NCBI RefSeq assembly: GCF_900103195.1
Contig: NZ_FMWU01000014.1
Span: 1-64,000 of the forward strand
Source: Methylobacterium sp. UNC378MF
GTDB taxonomy: Bacteria > Pseudomonadota > Alphaproteobacteria > Rhizobiales > Beijerinckiaceae
Length of the DNA: 64,000 nucleotides
Direction: 5' to 3'
Shown: piece by piece, positions 20,297 to 29,237 of the stretch
Layout of the letters: each line of letters opens with the position of its first letter
Numbering within the stretch: the first letter of the stretch is position 1
The notes under the pieces: generated by a model
The model's input: only the letters and a program-made list of their open reading frames with translations
Told to the model about the DNA's origin: nothing
The model's database searches: none
Made by a program: the position numbers and the translations under genes

Positions 20297-21487
20297 ATGT
20301 CCCTGAAGCCTTCGCCCGACGCCAAGCAGACATTCGCGCTTTCGACGCGCCTCGTCCATGCAGGCCGCGATCCGGGCGAGCAGCACGGCTTCGTGAACAC
20401 GCCGATCTACCGCGGCTCCACGGTCCTCTACCCGACCTACGACGCGATCAAGAACCGGCGCGGCCGCTACAATTACGGCACCTCGGCGACGCCCACTATG
20501 GATGCGCTGACGGAGGCGTGGACGGAACTCGCCGGCGCTGCCGGCACTGTCGTGACGCCCTCCGGCCTCGCGGCGCTCACCGTTGCGCTGATGGCCGCGG
20601 TCTCGGCAGGCGACCACCTCCTCGTCACCGATTCCGCCTACCGGCCAACCCGCCAGTTCTGCGACGGCGTGCTGGCGCGCTACGGCGTCGAGGTCACCTA
20701 TTACGACCCGATCATCGGGGCTGGTATCGCGGAGCTGATACGCCCGAACACCCGGGCCGTGCTGGTGGAGGCTCCCGGCTCGCAGAGCTTCGAGATGCAG
20801 GACATTCCGGCCATCGCCGAGGTCGCGCATGCGAACGACGCCTGCGTGATCATGGACAACACTTGGGCGACGCCGCTGCTTTTTCCGCCGCACGAGCGCG
20901 GGGTCGACATCGCGGTGGAGGCCGGCACCAAGTACCTGAGCGGCGGCTCGGACCTGCTGATCGGTCTGACCTCCGCCAACGCCCGGTATTACCCGGCGGT
21001 GCGCCGCACCTTCGATCATTTCGCCATGTGTGCGGGCGCCGAGGACATCTTCCTGGCGCTCCGTGGCCTGCGCACCATGAACCTGCGGCTGCGCGAGCAC
21101 GGTCGCGCCGGGTTGGAGATGGCTCGATGGTTCCAGGCACGGCCCGAGGTGCGGCGAGTCCTCCATCCCGGCCTGCCCGAAGATCCTGGCCACGCGATCT
21201 GGAAGCGCGACTTCGCCGGCGCTTCCGGCCTGTTCGGCGTGATCCTCAAACCGGCGCCCGAGGCGGCGGTGGCCGCCATGCTGGACGGGCTGCAGCTCTT
21301 CGGGATGGGCTTCTCCTGGGGTGGGTTCGAGAGCCTCGTGATCCCGTTTGACTGCGCCGGCTACCGGACGGCGACCCAATGGGCGCCCGGCGGACCGGCC
21401 TTGCGCTTCCACATCGGGCTCGAAGACACGGCCGACCTCAAGGCCGACCTCGATGCCGGCTTCGCGCGCCTGCGAGCCGCTGGGTGA
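20297..21487 (+). CDS. metC: Cystathionine beta-lyase
   Basis: PLP enzyme of the Cys/Met metabolism family that would convert cystathionine to homocysteine, pyruvate and ammonia. It has 396 residues. The Schiff-base lysine is K212 in AGTKYLSGGSD. The cofactor loop TPSGLAAL is near residues 87-94 and the DNTWATPL strand near 187-194. The closing motif LRFHIGLEDTADLKADL is typical of the lyase subgroup. It stands alone between small genes and a glycosyltransferase cluster, and feeds homocysteine to MetH. A related gamma-synthase or lyase specificity cannot be fully excluded. Confidence 0.9.
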   Translation: MSLKPSPDAKQTFALSTRLVHAGRDPGEQHGFVNTPIYRGSTVLYPTYDAIKNRRGRYNYGTSATPTMDALTEAWTELAGAAGTVVTPSGLAALTVALMAAVSAGDHLLVTDSAYRPTRQFCDGVLARYGVEVTYYDPIIGAGIAELIRPNTRAVLVEAPGSQSFEMQDIPAIAEVAHANDACVIMDNTWATPLLFPPHERGVDIAVEAGTKYLSGGSDLLIGLTSANARYYPAVRRTFDHFAMCAGAEDIFLALRGLRTMNLRLREHGRAGLEMARWFQARPEVRRVLHPGLPEDPGHAIWKRDFAGASGLFGVILKPAPEAAVAAMLDGLQLFGMGFSWGGFESLVIPFDCAGYRTATQWAPGGPALRFHIGLEDTADLKADLDAGFARLRAAG

Positions 21488-21681
21488 GGTCCAACCCGGC
21501 GCCGCCTGATCCAAGGCGCTGGGCTTCGGAGGCCCGAGCAGGCTGGTGTCGTGACATGCAGCCGGGCCACAAGGGTAAGCACGAGGCTCGCTGACGGGAC
21601 CAGCACGCAGTCCCGCGAATTCGGCACCGGCGCGCCGCCTGCATTTGACCTTCCGCCGCGTTCCTGATTGACCGGCCCGGC

Positions 21682-23403
21682 ATGACCACGAGCCTCTCCG
21701 CCGGCGGTGCCCAGCGCCTCGCCACAGTCGACCGGATCGGCCGCGGGCTCGACGCGCTGAGCCTCACCCATGCCCGGACCGTCGCCGCCCTGCTGGCCCT
21801 CGGTCTGATCCTGTTCCTGCCGGGCCAGATCTCGCTGCAGCCGATGGATCGGGACGAGCCGCGCTTCGCCCAGGCCTCAAAGCAGATGCTGGAGAGTGGC
21901 GATCTCGTGGATATCCGCTTCCAGGGCGAGGCGCGGCACAAGAAGCCGGTGGGGATCTACTGGGCGCAGGCCACCGCGGTGGCGGCCGGCGAGGCGCTGG
22001 GCGTGCCCGAGGCGCGTACCCAGATCGCCCTGTACCGCATCCCGTCGCTTATCGGTGCCATCGCCTCGGTGCTGCTCGCCTACTGGGCGGCGCTCGCCTT
22101 CCTGCCCCGCCGGTCCGCGCTGCTGGCCGCTGCCCTTTACGGCGCCTGCCTGATGCTCACGGCCGAGGCACACCTCGCCAAGACCGATGCACTGCTCGCC
22201 GCCTGCACCACCGCGAGCCTCGCCGCGCTCGCCCGCACTTGGCTGGCCCCGCGGGACGGCAGACCTGCCCCCGGCACGACCTTCGCGGCCTTCTGGCTCG
22301 GGATGGCGCTCGGGATCTTGGTGAAAGGGCCGATGGTGCCGCTCTTCGTCGCCCTGCCGGCTTTCGGCCTGTCGCTCGTAGGGCGGTCTGCCCGCTGGCT
22401 GCTGCCCCTCCGGCCGTGGAGAGGCCTCGCCCTCACGTTACTGCTGGTGGCGCCCTGGTTCGTGGCGATCGCCTGGAAGAGCGGTGGCGCCTTCTACGCC
22501 GAGGCGGTCGGGCACGACATGCTCGGCAAGGTCGGCGGAGCGGCGGAGCGGCACTGGGGACCGCCCGGGGCCTACGCTCTCGTATTCTTCGCGACCTTCT
22601 GGCCGGCGGCGGCCTTCACCGCCATGAGCCTGCCCTTCGCGTGGCGGGCGCGGCGGGAGCCCGCCCTGACCTTCCTCATCGCCGCGGTTTTGCCGGCGTG
22701 GGTGATCTTCGAGGCAGCGCCCACCAAGCTGCCCCATTACGTGCTGCCGCTGATGCCGTGGCTCGCGATCCTGACCAGCCTGGCGCTGTCCCGGGGGGCC
22801 CTGAACCCGAGCCTGCGGGGGGCGCGCCTCACGGCCCTGCTGGTGCCAGCCATCCCCGTGGCCCTGACGCTCGGCCTCTGCCTTGCGGGTTGGCGCCTCG
22901 ACGCCCACTCGATCCCGTGGCCGGCTCTGCCCCTGCTCACTGCCGCCTGCGCGGTCGCGATCCTGGCTTGGCTCGCCTTCGCGCAGGGATCCGCGGAGCG
23001 CGCCCTCGTCCTGGGGATCCTGGCTTCCGGCCTGCTCGGTCCGGCCGTGCTGGGCGTGGCGCAGCTTTCGCTGCCGGCCCTGAAGGTCTCGCCGCGGCTC
23101 GCGGCGTTGCGCGACCGGATGCCCTGCCCGAACCCGGAGGTGGCAAGCTTGGGCTACCGCGAACCGAGTCTCGTGTTCCTGATCGGCACTGATCTCGCCC
23201 TGCCGCCGGACGGCGCCGCGGCCCGATCCTTTCTCGAGGCCGGCGGCTGCCGCCTGCTCTACGTCGAAGCCCGGGACCGTGACGATTTCAATGCGGCCTG
23301 GCCGGTGGGCCGCGGAGCCCCCGCGCCCCTGGCGGAGGTCGAAGGCTTCAACCTCAACACCGGCCGCCGGGTCTTCGTGACGGCCTACGCGGTGGCCCCG
23401 TGA
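21682..23403 (+). CDS. ArnT-like family 39 glycosyltransferase
   Basis: Polytopic inner-membrane glycosyltransferase (573 residues, about 11-13 hydrophobic helices) that uses a polyprenyl-phosphate sugar donor on the periplasmic side. The first periplasmic loop has the family catalytic acid pair (PMDRDEPRFA, D58-E59) and the RHKKPVGIYW segment near residues 85-94. Relatives add aminoarabinose (ArnT) or galacturonic acid (Rgt proteins of Rhizobium) to lipid A or LPS core. Its stop overlaps the GTG of the following GT2 gene, so donor synthesis and transfer are encoded together. The sugar cannot be told from sequence. Confidence 0.88.
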   Translation: MTTSLSAGGAQRLATVDRIGRGLDALSLTHARTVAALLALGLILFLPGQISLQPMDRDEPRFAQASKQMLESGDLVDIRFQGEARHKKPVGIYWAQATAVAAGEALGVPEARTQIALYRIPSLIGAIASVLLAYWAALAFLPRRSALLAAALYGACLMLTAEAHLAKTDALLAACTTASLAALARTWLAPRDGRPAPGTTFAAFWLGMALGILVKGPMVPLFVALPAFGLSLVGRSARWLLPLRPWRGLALTLLLVAPWFVAIAWKSGGAFYAEAVGHDMLGKVGGAAERHWGPPGAYALVFFATFWPAAAFTAMSLPFAWRARREPALTFLIAAVLPAWVIFEAAPTKLPHYVLPLMPWLAILTSLALSRGALNPSLRGARLTALLVPAIPVALTLGLCLAGWRLDAHSIPWPALPLLTAACAVAILAWLAFAQGSAERALVLGILASGLLGPAVLGVAQLSLPALKVSPRLAALRDRMPCPNPEVASLGYREPSLVFLIGTDLALPPDGAAARSFLEAGGCRLLYVEARDRDDFNAAWPVGRGAPAPLAEVEGFNLNTGRRVFVTAYAVAP

Positions 23404-24179
23404 GCGCCGCGCCGCATCTCAGCATCGTCGTGCCGGTGAAGAACGAGGCCGGCAATATCGGGCCCCTGGTGGCCGAGATCGAGGCCGCCTGCGCGGGCCG
23501 CGCCTTCGAGCTGATCTACGTGGATGACGGATCCACCGACGGCACCGCGGCAGCCCTGGCAACGGCCCGGGCGGGGCGGCCCTGGCTGCGGGTGCTGCGC
23601 CACGCCCGGAGCGGCGGCCAGTCGGCGGCGGTGCGCAGCGGCGTCCTTGCCGCACGGGGCGCAATCATCGCGACCCTCGACGGCGACGGCCAGAACGACC
23701 CGGCCTTCATCCCCACCCTGCTGGATGCCCTGGAAGCGGCCGGGCCCGACGCCGGTCTGGCCCAGGGCCAGCGGCGCGGCCGCAAGGACGGCCCGTTCAA
23801 GATGCTTCAGTCCCGGATCGCCAACGGCGTGCGCGGGCGGATCCTTAACGACGCCACCCGCGACACCGGCTGCGGCCTGAAGGTCTTCCGACGCGCCGTG
23901 TACCTCAAGCTGCCGTATTTCGATGCCCTTCACCGCTTCATGCCAGCCCTGGTGGCCCGAGAGGGTTTCTCCGTGGTCCACCGCGACGTGGTCGACCGGC
24001 CGCGGCTGACGGGGATATCCAATTACGGCCTTTTCGACCGGCTCTGGGTCGGGCTCCTCGATCTTGCCGGCGTCTGGTGGCTGATCCGACGCAAGCGCGC
24101 GGATCCGCGACCAAAGGAGATCGCCGATCCCGCCAGCCCACCGGCCGGCCGGCGAGCAGACCAGGACGTCGGATGCTGA
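23400..24179 (+). CDS. Family 2 glycosyltransferase, polyprenyl-phosphate sugar synthase type
   Basis: A 259-residue DPM1/ArnC/RgtE-like enzyme expected to transfer a sugar from a nucleotide to polyprenyl phosphate on the cytoplasmic face. The GT-A start SIVVPVKNEAGNIGPLV is at residues 7-23, with YVDDGSTDGT near 40-49 and the metal-binding DGDGQNDP near 94-101. Unlike ArnC it has only one clear hydrophobic segment near the C-terminus (about 223-233). It starts with GTG overlapping the GT39 stop and overlaps the next gene by 7 bp. Confidence 0.88.
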   Translation: MSAAPHLSIVVPVKNEAGNIGPLVAEIEAACAGRAFELIYVDDGSTDGTAAALATARAGRPWLRVLRHARSGGQSAAVRSGVLAARGAIIATLDGDGQNDPAFIPTLLDALEAAGPDAGLAQGQRRGRKDGPFKMLQSRIANGVRGRILNDATRDTGCGLKVFRRAVYLKLPYFDALHRFMPALVAREGFSVVHRDVVDRPRLTGISNYGLFDRLWVGLLDLAGVWWLIRRKRADPRPKEIADPASPPAGRRADQDVGC

Positions 24180-24505
24180 TCCAGCTCGCCCACGATCTGC
24201 CAGCCTATTTCTATGACGTGTTCGTCACTCGGCTCGACTTCTGGCTGGTGTTCGGCATCGTTGCCCAGCTGGTCTTCGGCTCGCGCTTCATCCTGCAATG
24301 GATCGCCAGCGAGCGGGCGGGGCGGAGCGTGATGCCGCTGTCGTTCTGGTTTCTGTCGATTCTTGGCGGGATCATGACGCTGGTCTACGGGTTCGTGCGC
24401 CGCGAGCCAGTGATCATCATCGGCCAGGGCCTCTCGACCGGGATTTACCTGCGCAACCTTGCGCTGATCTTCCGCGAGCGACGGCGGAAGCGGGGTGCCG
24501 CGTGA
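24173..24505 (+). CDS. LAB_N-domain small membrane protein (RgtF-like)
   Basis: A 110-residue protein of the lipid-A-disaccharide-synthase N-terminal domain family (LAB_N), with three hydrophobic helices (about 24-42, 57-75 and 77-95). Motifs FGSRFILQWIASERAGRS and YLRNLALIFRERRRK are typical. In Rhizobium leguminosarum a small LAB_N protein, RgtF, is needed with the GT2 RgtE to make polyprenyl-phosphate galacturonic acid, and the gene order here invites the same reading. The ATG at 24173 overlaps the GT2 gene and its stop overlaps the next start, so the four genes 21682-25104 look like one operon. Confidence 0.85.
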   Translation: MLIQLAHDLPAYFYDVFVTRLDFWLVFGIVAQLVFGSRFILQWIASERAGRSVMPLSFWFLSILGGIMTLVYGFVRREPVIIIGQGLSTGIYLRNLALIFRERRRKRGAA

Positions 24506-25104
24506 GTCGCACGCCGCTGCCGGCCTTCTACGACGACTTGGACGCTACCTTCGCCGAATTGTGGCGGCTGCTGACGGACGGCGCCGCTCAGGGCCCGGGC
24601 GGGTTTCATCTGCCGACCCTCGCGACGCTGGCCGCCGCTGGTGGGCCGCGGCTGCGCACCGTCGTCCTGCGCGCCGCCGACCGGGCGGGGAGAACCCTCC
24701 GGTTCCACTGCGACCGACGCTCCGACAAGGCCGCCGAGCTCCTGGCCCATCCTGCCTGCGCCCTTGCCGCCTACGACGCGGGCGCGAAGGTCCAGATCCG
24801 CGTCGAGGGCTACGCCAGGCTGCACACCGACGACGCCGTGGCCGACGCAGCATGGGCGGGGTCTCGGGCGATGAGCCGGGTCTGCTACGGGGCCGAGCCC
24901 GGTCCCGGCACTGCTCTGCCGACCGGGGGCGCCTACAGCCTGCCGGACGAGACCGCGGCGGCAATTCTGGGCCGGCCGCATTTCGCCGCCGTGGTTGTGC
25001 ATGCGGAACGCCTGGATCTCCTCTACCTCGACCGACGCGGCCATCGCCGGGCGGTCTGGCATTGGACGGGGGACCTCTGGGTCGGCGGCTGGGTCGCCCC
25101 TTGA
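24502..25104 (+). CDS. Pyridoxamine 5'-phosphate oxidase-like FMN-binding protein
   Basis: A 200-residue split-barrel flavin-binding protein of the Alr4036/PNPOx-like group. The visible core is LRTVVLRAADRAGRTLRF near residues 51-68, followed by a DRRSDKAAELL stretch that usually contacts FMN phosphate and a C-terminal tryptophan-rich end. The substrate is unknown; these proteins often bind flavin without being true PdxH. GTG start at 24502 within the LAB_N stop codon indicates translational coupling, although a functional tie to sugar-lipid synthesis is not evident. Confidence 0.85.
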   Translation: MSRTPLPAFYDDLDATFAELWRLLTDGAAQGPGGFHLPTLATLAAAGGPRLRTVVLRAADRAGRTLRFHCDRRSDKAAELLAHPACALAAYDAGAKVQIRVEGYARLHTDDAVADAAWAGSRAMSRVCYGAEPGPGTALPTGGAYSLPDETAAAILGRPHFAAVVVHAERLDLLYLDRRGHRRAVWHWTGDLWVGGWVAP

Positions 25105-25500
25105 TGGGGCAGCACGCCTGCGGACCTGAGCATTTGTATCCGCCGTTCGGGTCGGGCATCAGCATCTCCCCCGAGTCGGGCAGCCAGTCGACGATCAGAG
25201 ACACGTAGGTCTCAATGACGCGGCCGTAAGGCGACGGCCAACATGGCCGGCATGGCGGCAGCGGCCGTGGAGGCCGGATCGGCCGCCCGGGAGGTTCGGG
25301 CCGCCGCTGCCGCCCTGGCACGCCAATCCGAGGAACTCGGCGGCGAGCTCAGGAGCATTCTCGCCACGCTTTGGGCGGCTTGACGAGCGATGGGACGGCT
25401 CGGGGATGGCAGCCCTGCGCCGTTCCCCCTGACAGGATTCGCCCCATCGCGATAAAGCCCGCGGACCCGGCCGCCCATCCGGGTCGAACGGGAGGACGCC
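25105..25500. other. 396 bp gap with gene debris
   Basis: No intact gene is seen. The first 110 bp contain a less GC-rich stretch. On the minus strand it reads as a plausible peptide (DWLPDSGEMLMPDPNGGYKC region), but without its own stop before the upstream gene. The middle holds the chemoreceptor remnant at 25219-25383. The last 100 bp lead into the GGGAGGACG ribosome binding site of rarD. Confidence 0.5.
25219..25383 (+). pseudogene. C-terminal remnant of a methyl-accepting chemotaxis protein
   Basis: About 54 codons are open between a stop at 25216-25218 and a stop at 25381-25383. The translation has the typical last helix of MCPs in this group: alternating Ala/Gly with [19 protein letters not shown] followed by a short hydrophobic end and LWAA. 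No sensor, HAMP or signalling hairpin precedes it. It is therefore read as the stranded tail of a deleted transducer gene, not a functional small protein. Confidence 0.6.
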
Positions 25501-26397
25501 GTGGGCCTCGTCTACGCGCTCGCCGCCTATCTGAGCTGGGGCCTCCTGGTTCCGGTCCATTTCCGGATGCTCGGGGCCTACACCCCGTACCACATCCTGG
25601 CCGAGCGGATCGTCTGGTCGAGTCTGTTCGCCGGTGCGCTGGCGCTGATCCTCGCGGCGCGCCACCGCCTGAACCTGCCGCTTCCGCTGCGCAAACGCCA
25701 CGCGCTTCTGCTGCTCTCGGCGGCGATGATCGGCGTGAACTGGCTGCTCTACCTCTACGCGGTCAGCAGCGGGCACCTTCTCGACGCGAGTCTCGGCTAC
25801 TACATCAACCCCCTGGTGAGCGTCGCCTTCGGGCGCGTGGTGCTCGGCGAGCGGCTGCGGTTGGGCCAGGCCGTCGCGATCGGCATCGCGGCGGCGGGCG
25901 TCGCCGTCGCGGTGGTCTGGGCCGGGGAACTGCCCCTGATGTCGCTGTCGCTGGCGGTGAGCTTCGCGCTCTACGGGCTCGCCCGGAAGATCGTCGGCGT
26001 CGATGCGCTGGTCGGCTTCCTGGCCGAGACTCTCCTGCTCCTGCCGGCCGCGATCGTCTGGCTCGTCCTCTCGCCCGAGCCGTTCCTGCCATCCGCACCG
26101 GCGGATCGCGCCTTGCTGATGCTCACCGGCCTGACCACCGCGTTGCCGCTGATCTGGTTCGCCGCCGCCGCAGTGCGGCTGCGGCTCACCACCCTCGGCC
26201 TGCTGCAATACGTGGCGCCGACCTGCCTGCTCATCCTGAGCGTCCTCGTCTACGGCGAGCGCGTCGAGCCTCACAGGGCGCTGATGCTCGGGCTGATCTG
26301 GGTTGCGCTCGCACTCTACACGATCGACGCCCTACGATTTCGACGGCCGCCGGCGCCCATGTCTCCGCGGTCGGATCCGGACACGATGCGTGTATAA
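25501..26397 (+). CDS. rarD: RarD/EamA-family transporter
   Basis: Inner-membrane protein of 298 residues with about ten predicted helices and the DMT-superfamily duplication. The first helix contains [17 protein letters not shown], typical of RarD. The [13 protein letters not shown] segment near residues 78-90 and the C-terminal RFRRPP tail also fit. The substrate is not established for the family, although RarD was named for chloramphenicol sensitivity. GTG start at 25501 with GGGAGGACGCC just upstream. A gap of 50 bp separates it from the hybrid kinase gene. Confidence 0.9.
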   Translation: MGLVYALAAYLSWGLLVPVHFRMLGAYTPYHILAERIVWSSLFAGALALILAARHRLNLPLPLRKRHALLLLSAAMIGVNWLLYLYAVSSGHLLDASLGYYINPLVSVAFGRVVLGERLRLGQAVAIGIAAAGVAVAVVWAGELPLMSLSLAVSFALYGLARKIVGVDALVGFLAETLLLLPAAIVWLVLSPEPFLPSAPADRALLMLTGLTTALPLIWFAAAAVRLRLTTLGLLQYVAPTCLLILSVLVYGERVEPHRALMLGLIWVALALYTIDALRFRRPPAPMSPRSDPDTMRV

Positions 26398-26447
26398 GGA
26401 ATACGGGGAAGCCGCCGTGGGGCGGGTGTCGGGACTGCGTCGGGCCG

Positions 26448-28838
26448 ATGAGCGAGACTGAGAGCGGCCCAGGGACCGTCACGGATACGGATTACCGCAA
26501 CCTCGCCGAGACGCTGCCGCAGCTCGCCTGGATCGCCGAGGCCGACGGCACCATCATCTGGTACAATCAGCGCTGGTACGACTACACCGGCACATCCCTC
26601 GAGGAGATGCTGGGGTGGGGCTGGCGGACGGTCCATCACCCGGAGCATGTCGATGCGGTGACCGAGCGCTACCGCGCCGCGATCACGCTCGGCCGGTCCT
26701 GGGAGGATACGTTCCCGCTGCGCGGGCAGGACGGGAGCTATCGCTGGTTCCTGTCTAAGGCATTGCCGCACCGAGACGAGTCCGGGCGGATCCTGCGCTG
26801 GTACGGGACCAACACCGACATCACCGGCCGCCGCACGGTCGAGGAGCGGCTACGCCATTCCGAGCAGCGCTTCCGCGCATTGGTGGACGCCTCGGCGGCG
26901 GTCATCTGGAACACCAACGCGGCCGGCGAGCTGACGCCGCCGCAGGTCCGGTGGAGCACCTATACCGGCCAGACCGAGGAAGCCTACCAGGGCTGGGGCT
27001 GGCTGGATGCCGTCCATCCCGACGACCGGGGCCACGCGGCTGATGCCTGGGCGGCCTGCGTGGAGGCGCGCGGGACCTACGAGGTCGAGTACAGGCTGCG
27101 CCGGTATGACGGGGCCTGGCGCGCCATGGAGGTGCGCGGCGTGCCGGTTCTCGCCGAGGACGGCTCCTTGCGGGAATGGGTCGGCACCTGCGTCGACGTC
27201 ACCGAGCGGAAGGAGGCCGAGGAGGCGGTGGAGCGCGCCCGACAGGCTGCCGAGGCGGCCAATCGGGCGAAGAGCCAGTTCATCGCCAATATGAGCCACG
27301 AGCTGCGCACACCGCTCTCGGCGGTGATCGGCTATTCCGAGATGCTCGGCGAGGAGCTGGAGGATATCGGCCAGGCCGCCCTGCTGCCGGACCTGCGCAA
27401 GATCGAGGCGGCGGCCCGCCACCTCCTGTCGCTGATCAACGACGTACTCGACATCTCGAAGATCGAGGCCGGCCGCATGACCGCCTCGGCCGAGACCTTC
27501 TCGGTGGCAGACCTGCTTCGGGACGTACGCGACGCCACCGGTTCCCTGGTCGAGAAGAAGGGCAACCGCTTCGTCCTCGACGCCGGCGCGGCGGGCGAGG
27601 CCGGTCTGGGCTCCATGCACCAGGACCAGACCAAGATCCGCCAATGCCTGCTGAACCTGATCGGCAACGCGGCGAAGTTCACCGAAGGCGGCACGATCAC
27701 CCTGACGGTGCGACGCCACCAGGAGGCGGGCGCCGACTGGCTGTCCTTCGCGGTCGCCGATACCGGCATCGGCCTGACCGAGGCGCAGATCGGTCGCCTG
27801 TTCGAGCGCTTCGTCCAGGCCGACGACTCGACCACCCGGCAGTTCGGCGGCACGGGTCTCGGGCTCGCCATCACCCGCGCCTTCTGCCGGACGATGGGCG
27901 GCGACATCGGCGTCACCAGTACCCCAGGTGCCGGTGCGACCTTCACGGTCCGCCTGCCCGCGACCCTGCGGCCCGAGGATGCGCCGCCGGCCGAGGCCGA
28001 AGCGCACACGCCGGTGGAACCGCACGAGCAGCACGAGACGGTGCTGCTGGTCGACGACGACCCGGCGGCCCGCGAGCTGCTCCAGCGCTTCTTGGAGCGC
28101 GAGGGCTTCCATGTCCGCAGCGCCAATGACGGCCGCGCCGGCCTGACGCTGGCCCGGGCCCTGAAGCCGCGGGCGATCCTGCTCGACGTCGAGATGCCGC
28201 GCATGGACGGCTGGGCGGTGCTCCACGCGGTCCGCAACGATCCGGATCTCGCCGGGACGCCGGTGATCATGACCTCGGTAGTGGCCGAGCAGGGGCTCGG
28301 CCAGGCGCTTGGCGCCACCGACTATTTCGTCAAGCCGATCGACTGGGATCGGCTCAAGGGCCTGATGGAGCGCTACCGGCCGGAGGCGCCGAACGAGGCG
28401 CGGGTCCTCGTCGTCGACGACGACGCGGATGCTCGAGAGCGCCTGCGCCGCTCCCTCGGCCGGGAGGGATGGACCGTCGACGAGGCGGAGAACGGCCGGA
28501 TCGGCCTGGAGCGCGTCAGCCAGGCGCGGCCGAGCCTGATCTTGCTCGATCTGATGATGCCCGAGATGGACGGGTTCGGCTTCCTGCGTGCGCTGCGGGC
28601 GCAACCCGACGGCGACGTACCCGTAGTGGTGCTCACCGCCAAGGAGATCACCGAGGCCGAGAAGGAGAGCCTGAACCGGCAGGCCGACCGGGTGATCGCC
28701 AAGGGCTCCATGAGCCTGGCGGAGATCGGCCGGCAGCTCCGTGTCCTGTATGCGCGCGCTGCGGACGAGCCGGTACCGGGACGGCTACAGGGATTGATCG
28801 AGCGACTTGCCGAGAACGATGTAGGGGGATCACGATGA
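26448..28838 (+). CDS. Hybrid sensor histidine kinase with two PAS and two receiver domains
   Basis: A soluble 796-residue kinase. Two PAS/PAC domains (about 15-135 and 140-262) precede the dimerisation domain with phospho-acceptor H284 ([19 protein letters not shown]). The ATPase domain follows, with [16 protein letters not shown] and [12 protein letters not shown]. Two receivers then follow, with phospho-acceptors D580 ([12 protein letters not shown]) and D701 ([12 protein letters not shown]). The second receiver lacks an ordinary KP loop and reads VIAKGSMSL. No membrane helix is seen, so the PAS domains probably sense a cytosolic cue. The stop overlaps the start of a 93-residue unknown protein. 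Confidence 0.93.
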   Translation: MSETESGPGTVTDTDYRNLAETLPQLAWIAEADGTIIWYNQRWYDYTGTSLEEMLGWGWRTVHHPEHVDAVTERYRAAITLGRSWEDTFPLRGQDGSYRWFLSKALPHRDESGRILRWYGTNTDITGRRTVEERLRHSEQRFRALVDASAAVIWNTNAAGELTPPQVRWSTYTGQTEEAYQGWGWLDAVHPDDRGHAADAWAACVEARGTYEVEYRLRRYDGAWRAMEVRGVPVLAEDGSLREWVGTCVDVTERKEAEEAVERARQAAEAANRAKSQFIANMSHELRTPLSAVIGYSEMLGEELEDIGQAALLPDLRKIEAAARHLLSLINDVLDISKIEAGRMTASAETFSVADLLRDVRDATGSLVEKKGNRFVLDAGAAGEAGLGSMHQDQTKIRQCLLNLIGNAAKFTEGGTITLTVRRHQEAGADWLSFAVADTGIGLTEAQIGRLFERFVQADDSTTRQFGGTGLGLAITRAFCRTMGGDIGVTSTPGAGATFTVRLPATLRPEDAPPAEAEAHTPVEPHEQHETVLLVDDDPAARELLQRFLEREGFHVRSANDGRAGLTLARALKPRAILLDVEMPRMDGWAVLHAVRNDPDLAGTPVIMTSVVAEQGLGQALGATDYFVKPIDWDRLKGLMERYRPEAPNEARVLVVDDDADARERLRRSLGREGWTVDEAENGRIGLERVSQARPSLILLDLMMPEMDGFGFLRALRAQPDGDVPVVVLTAKEITEAEKESLNRQADRVIAKGSMSLAEIGRQLRVLYARAADEPVPGRLQGLIERLAENDVGGSR

Positions 28839-29116
28839 GCGAAGACGGGATCGATCCGGAGAAGGCTGTGGCCATCCGCCTGCGGGCGCGGCTCGCGGTG
28901 GTGGAGCGGGCAGCGTGGTTCGGCCTCGTCCACGCCATGAAGACGCGGCCGGCCGAGACCGAGGCCTACATCGCCTCGGAGCGGGCGCGCTGCACCGACG
29001 GATTCGGCAGCGGCTCCTGGGCCAAGGATCTGACCGACGCCGAGCGGAAGATGCTGGCCGACGAGGTCGATGCCGGGCTGGCGCAGCTGATCGAGGATGC
29101 GCGCGGGGAGGTGTAA
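28835..29116 (+). CDS. Small protein coupled to the hybrid kinase, function unknown
   Basis: A 93-residue, mostly helical, acidic protein whose ATG overlaps the kinase stop (ATGA), so it is translated from the same mRNA. Its sequence has a helical N-terminal half ([20 protein letters not shown]), a short glycine-containing turn (DGFGSGSW) and a C-terminal helix ([19 protein letters not shown]). No phosphotransfer histidine motif of HPt type (HxxKG) is visible. It could be a small regulator or partner of the kinase; no family was recognised. Confidence 0.7.
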   Translation: MSEDGIDPEKAVAIRLRARLAVVERAAWFGLVHAMKTRPAETEAYIASERARCTDGFGSGSWAKDLTDAERKMLADEVDAGLAQLIEDARGEV

Positions 29117-29119
29117 GCC

Positions 29120-29213
29120 GCCGTCCTTGCGAGCGGAGCGAAGCAACCCAGTGTAGCGCCACGTTCTCCGAGGTCGCGCCGCCATGGGCACTTCGCTGCG
29201 TGCGTGATGACGG
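29120..29213. repeat. Dispersed intergenic repeat, family B copy
   Basis: It begins CCGTCCTTGCGAGCGGAGCG and ends in CGTGCGTGATGACGG, an imperfect inverted repeat around an AAGCAACCCAG core. Similar copies are at 37909 and 62228. It lies between convergent genes, starting 3 bp after the stop of the small kinase-linked protein. Confidence 0.75.
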
Positions 29214-29237
29214 GGCGGGCGACGTCGAGCCCCGGCT

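Noticed and set aside
25105-25210. Minus-strand coding-like stretch with DWLPDSGEMLMPDPNGGYKC
   Set aside because: Good codon usage but no stop before the upstream gene, no start signal and no recognisable family; kept only as possible gene debris.
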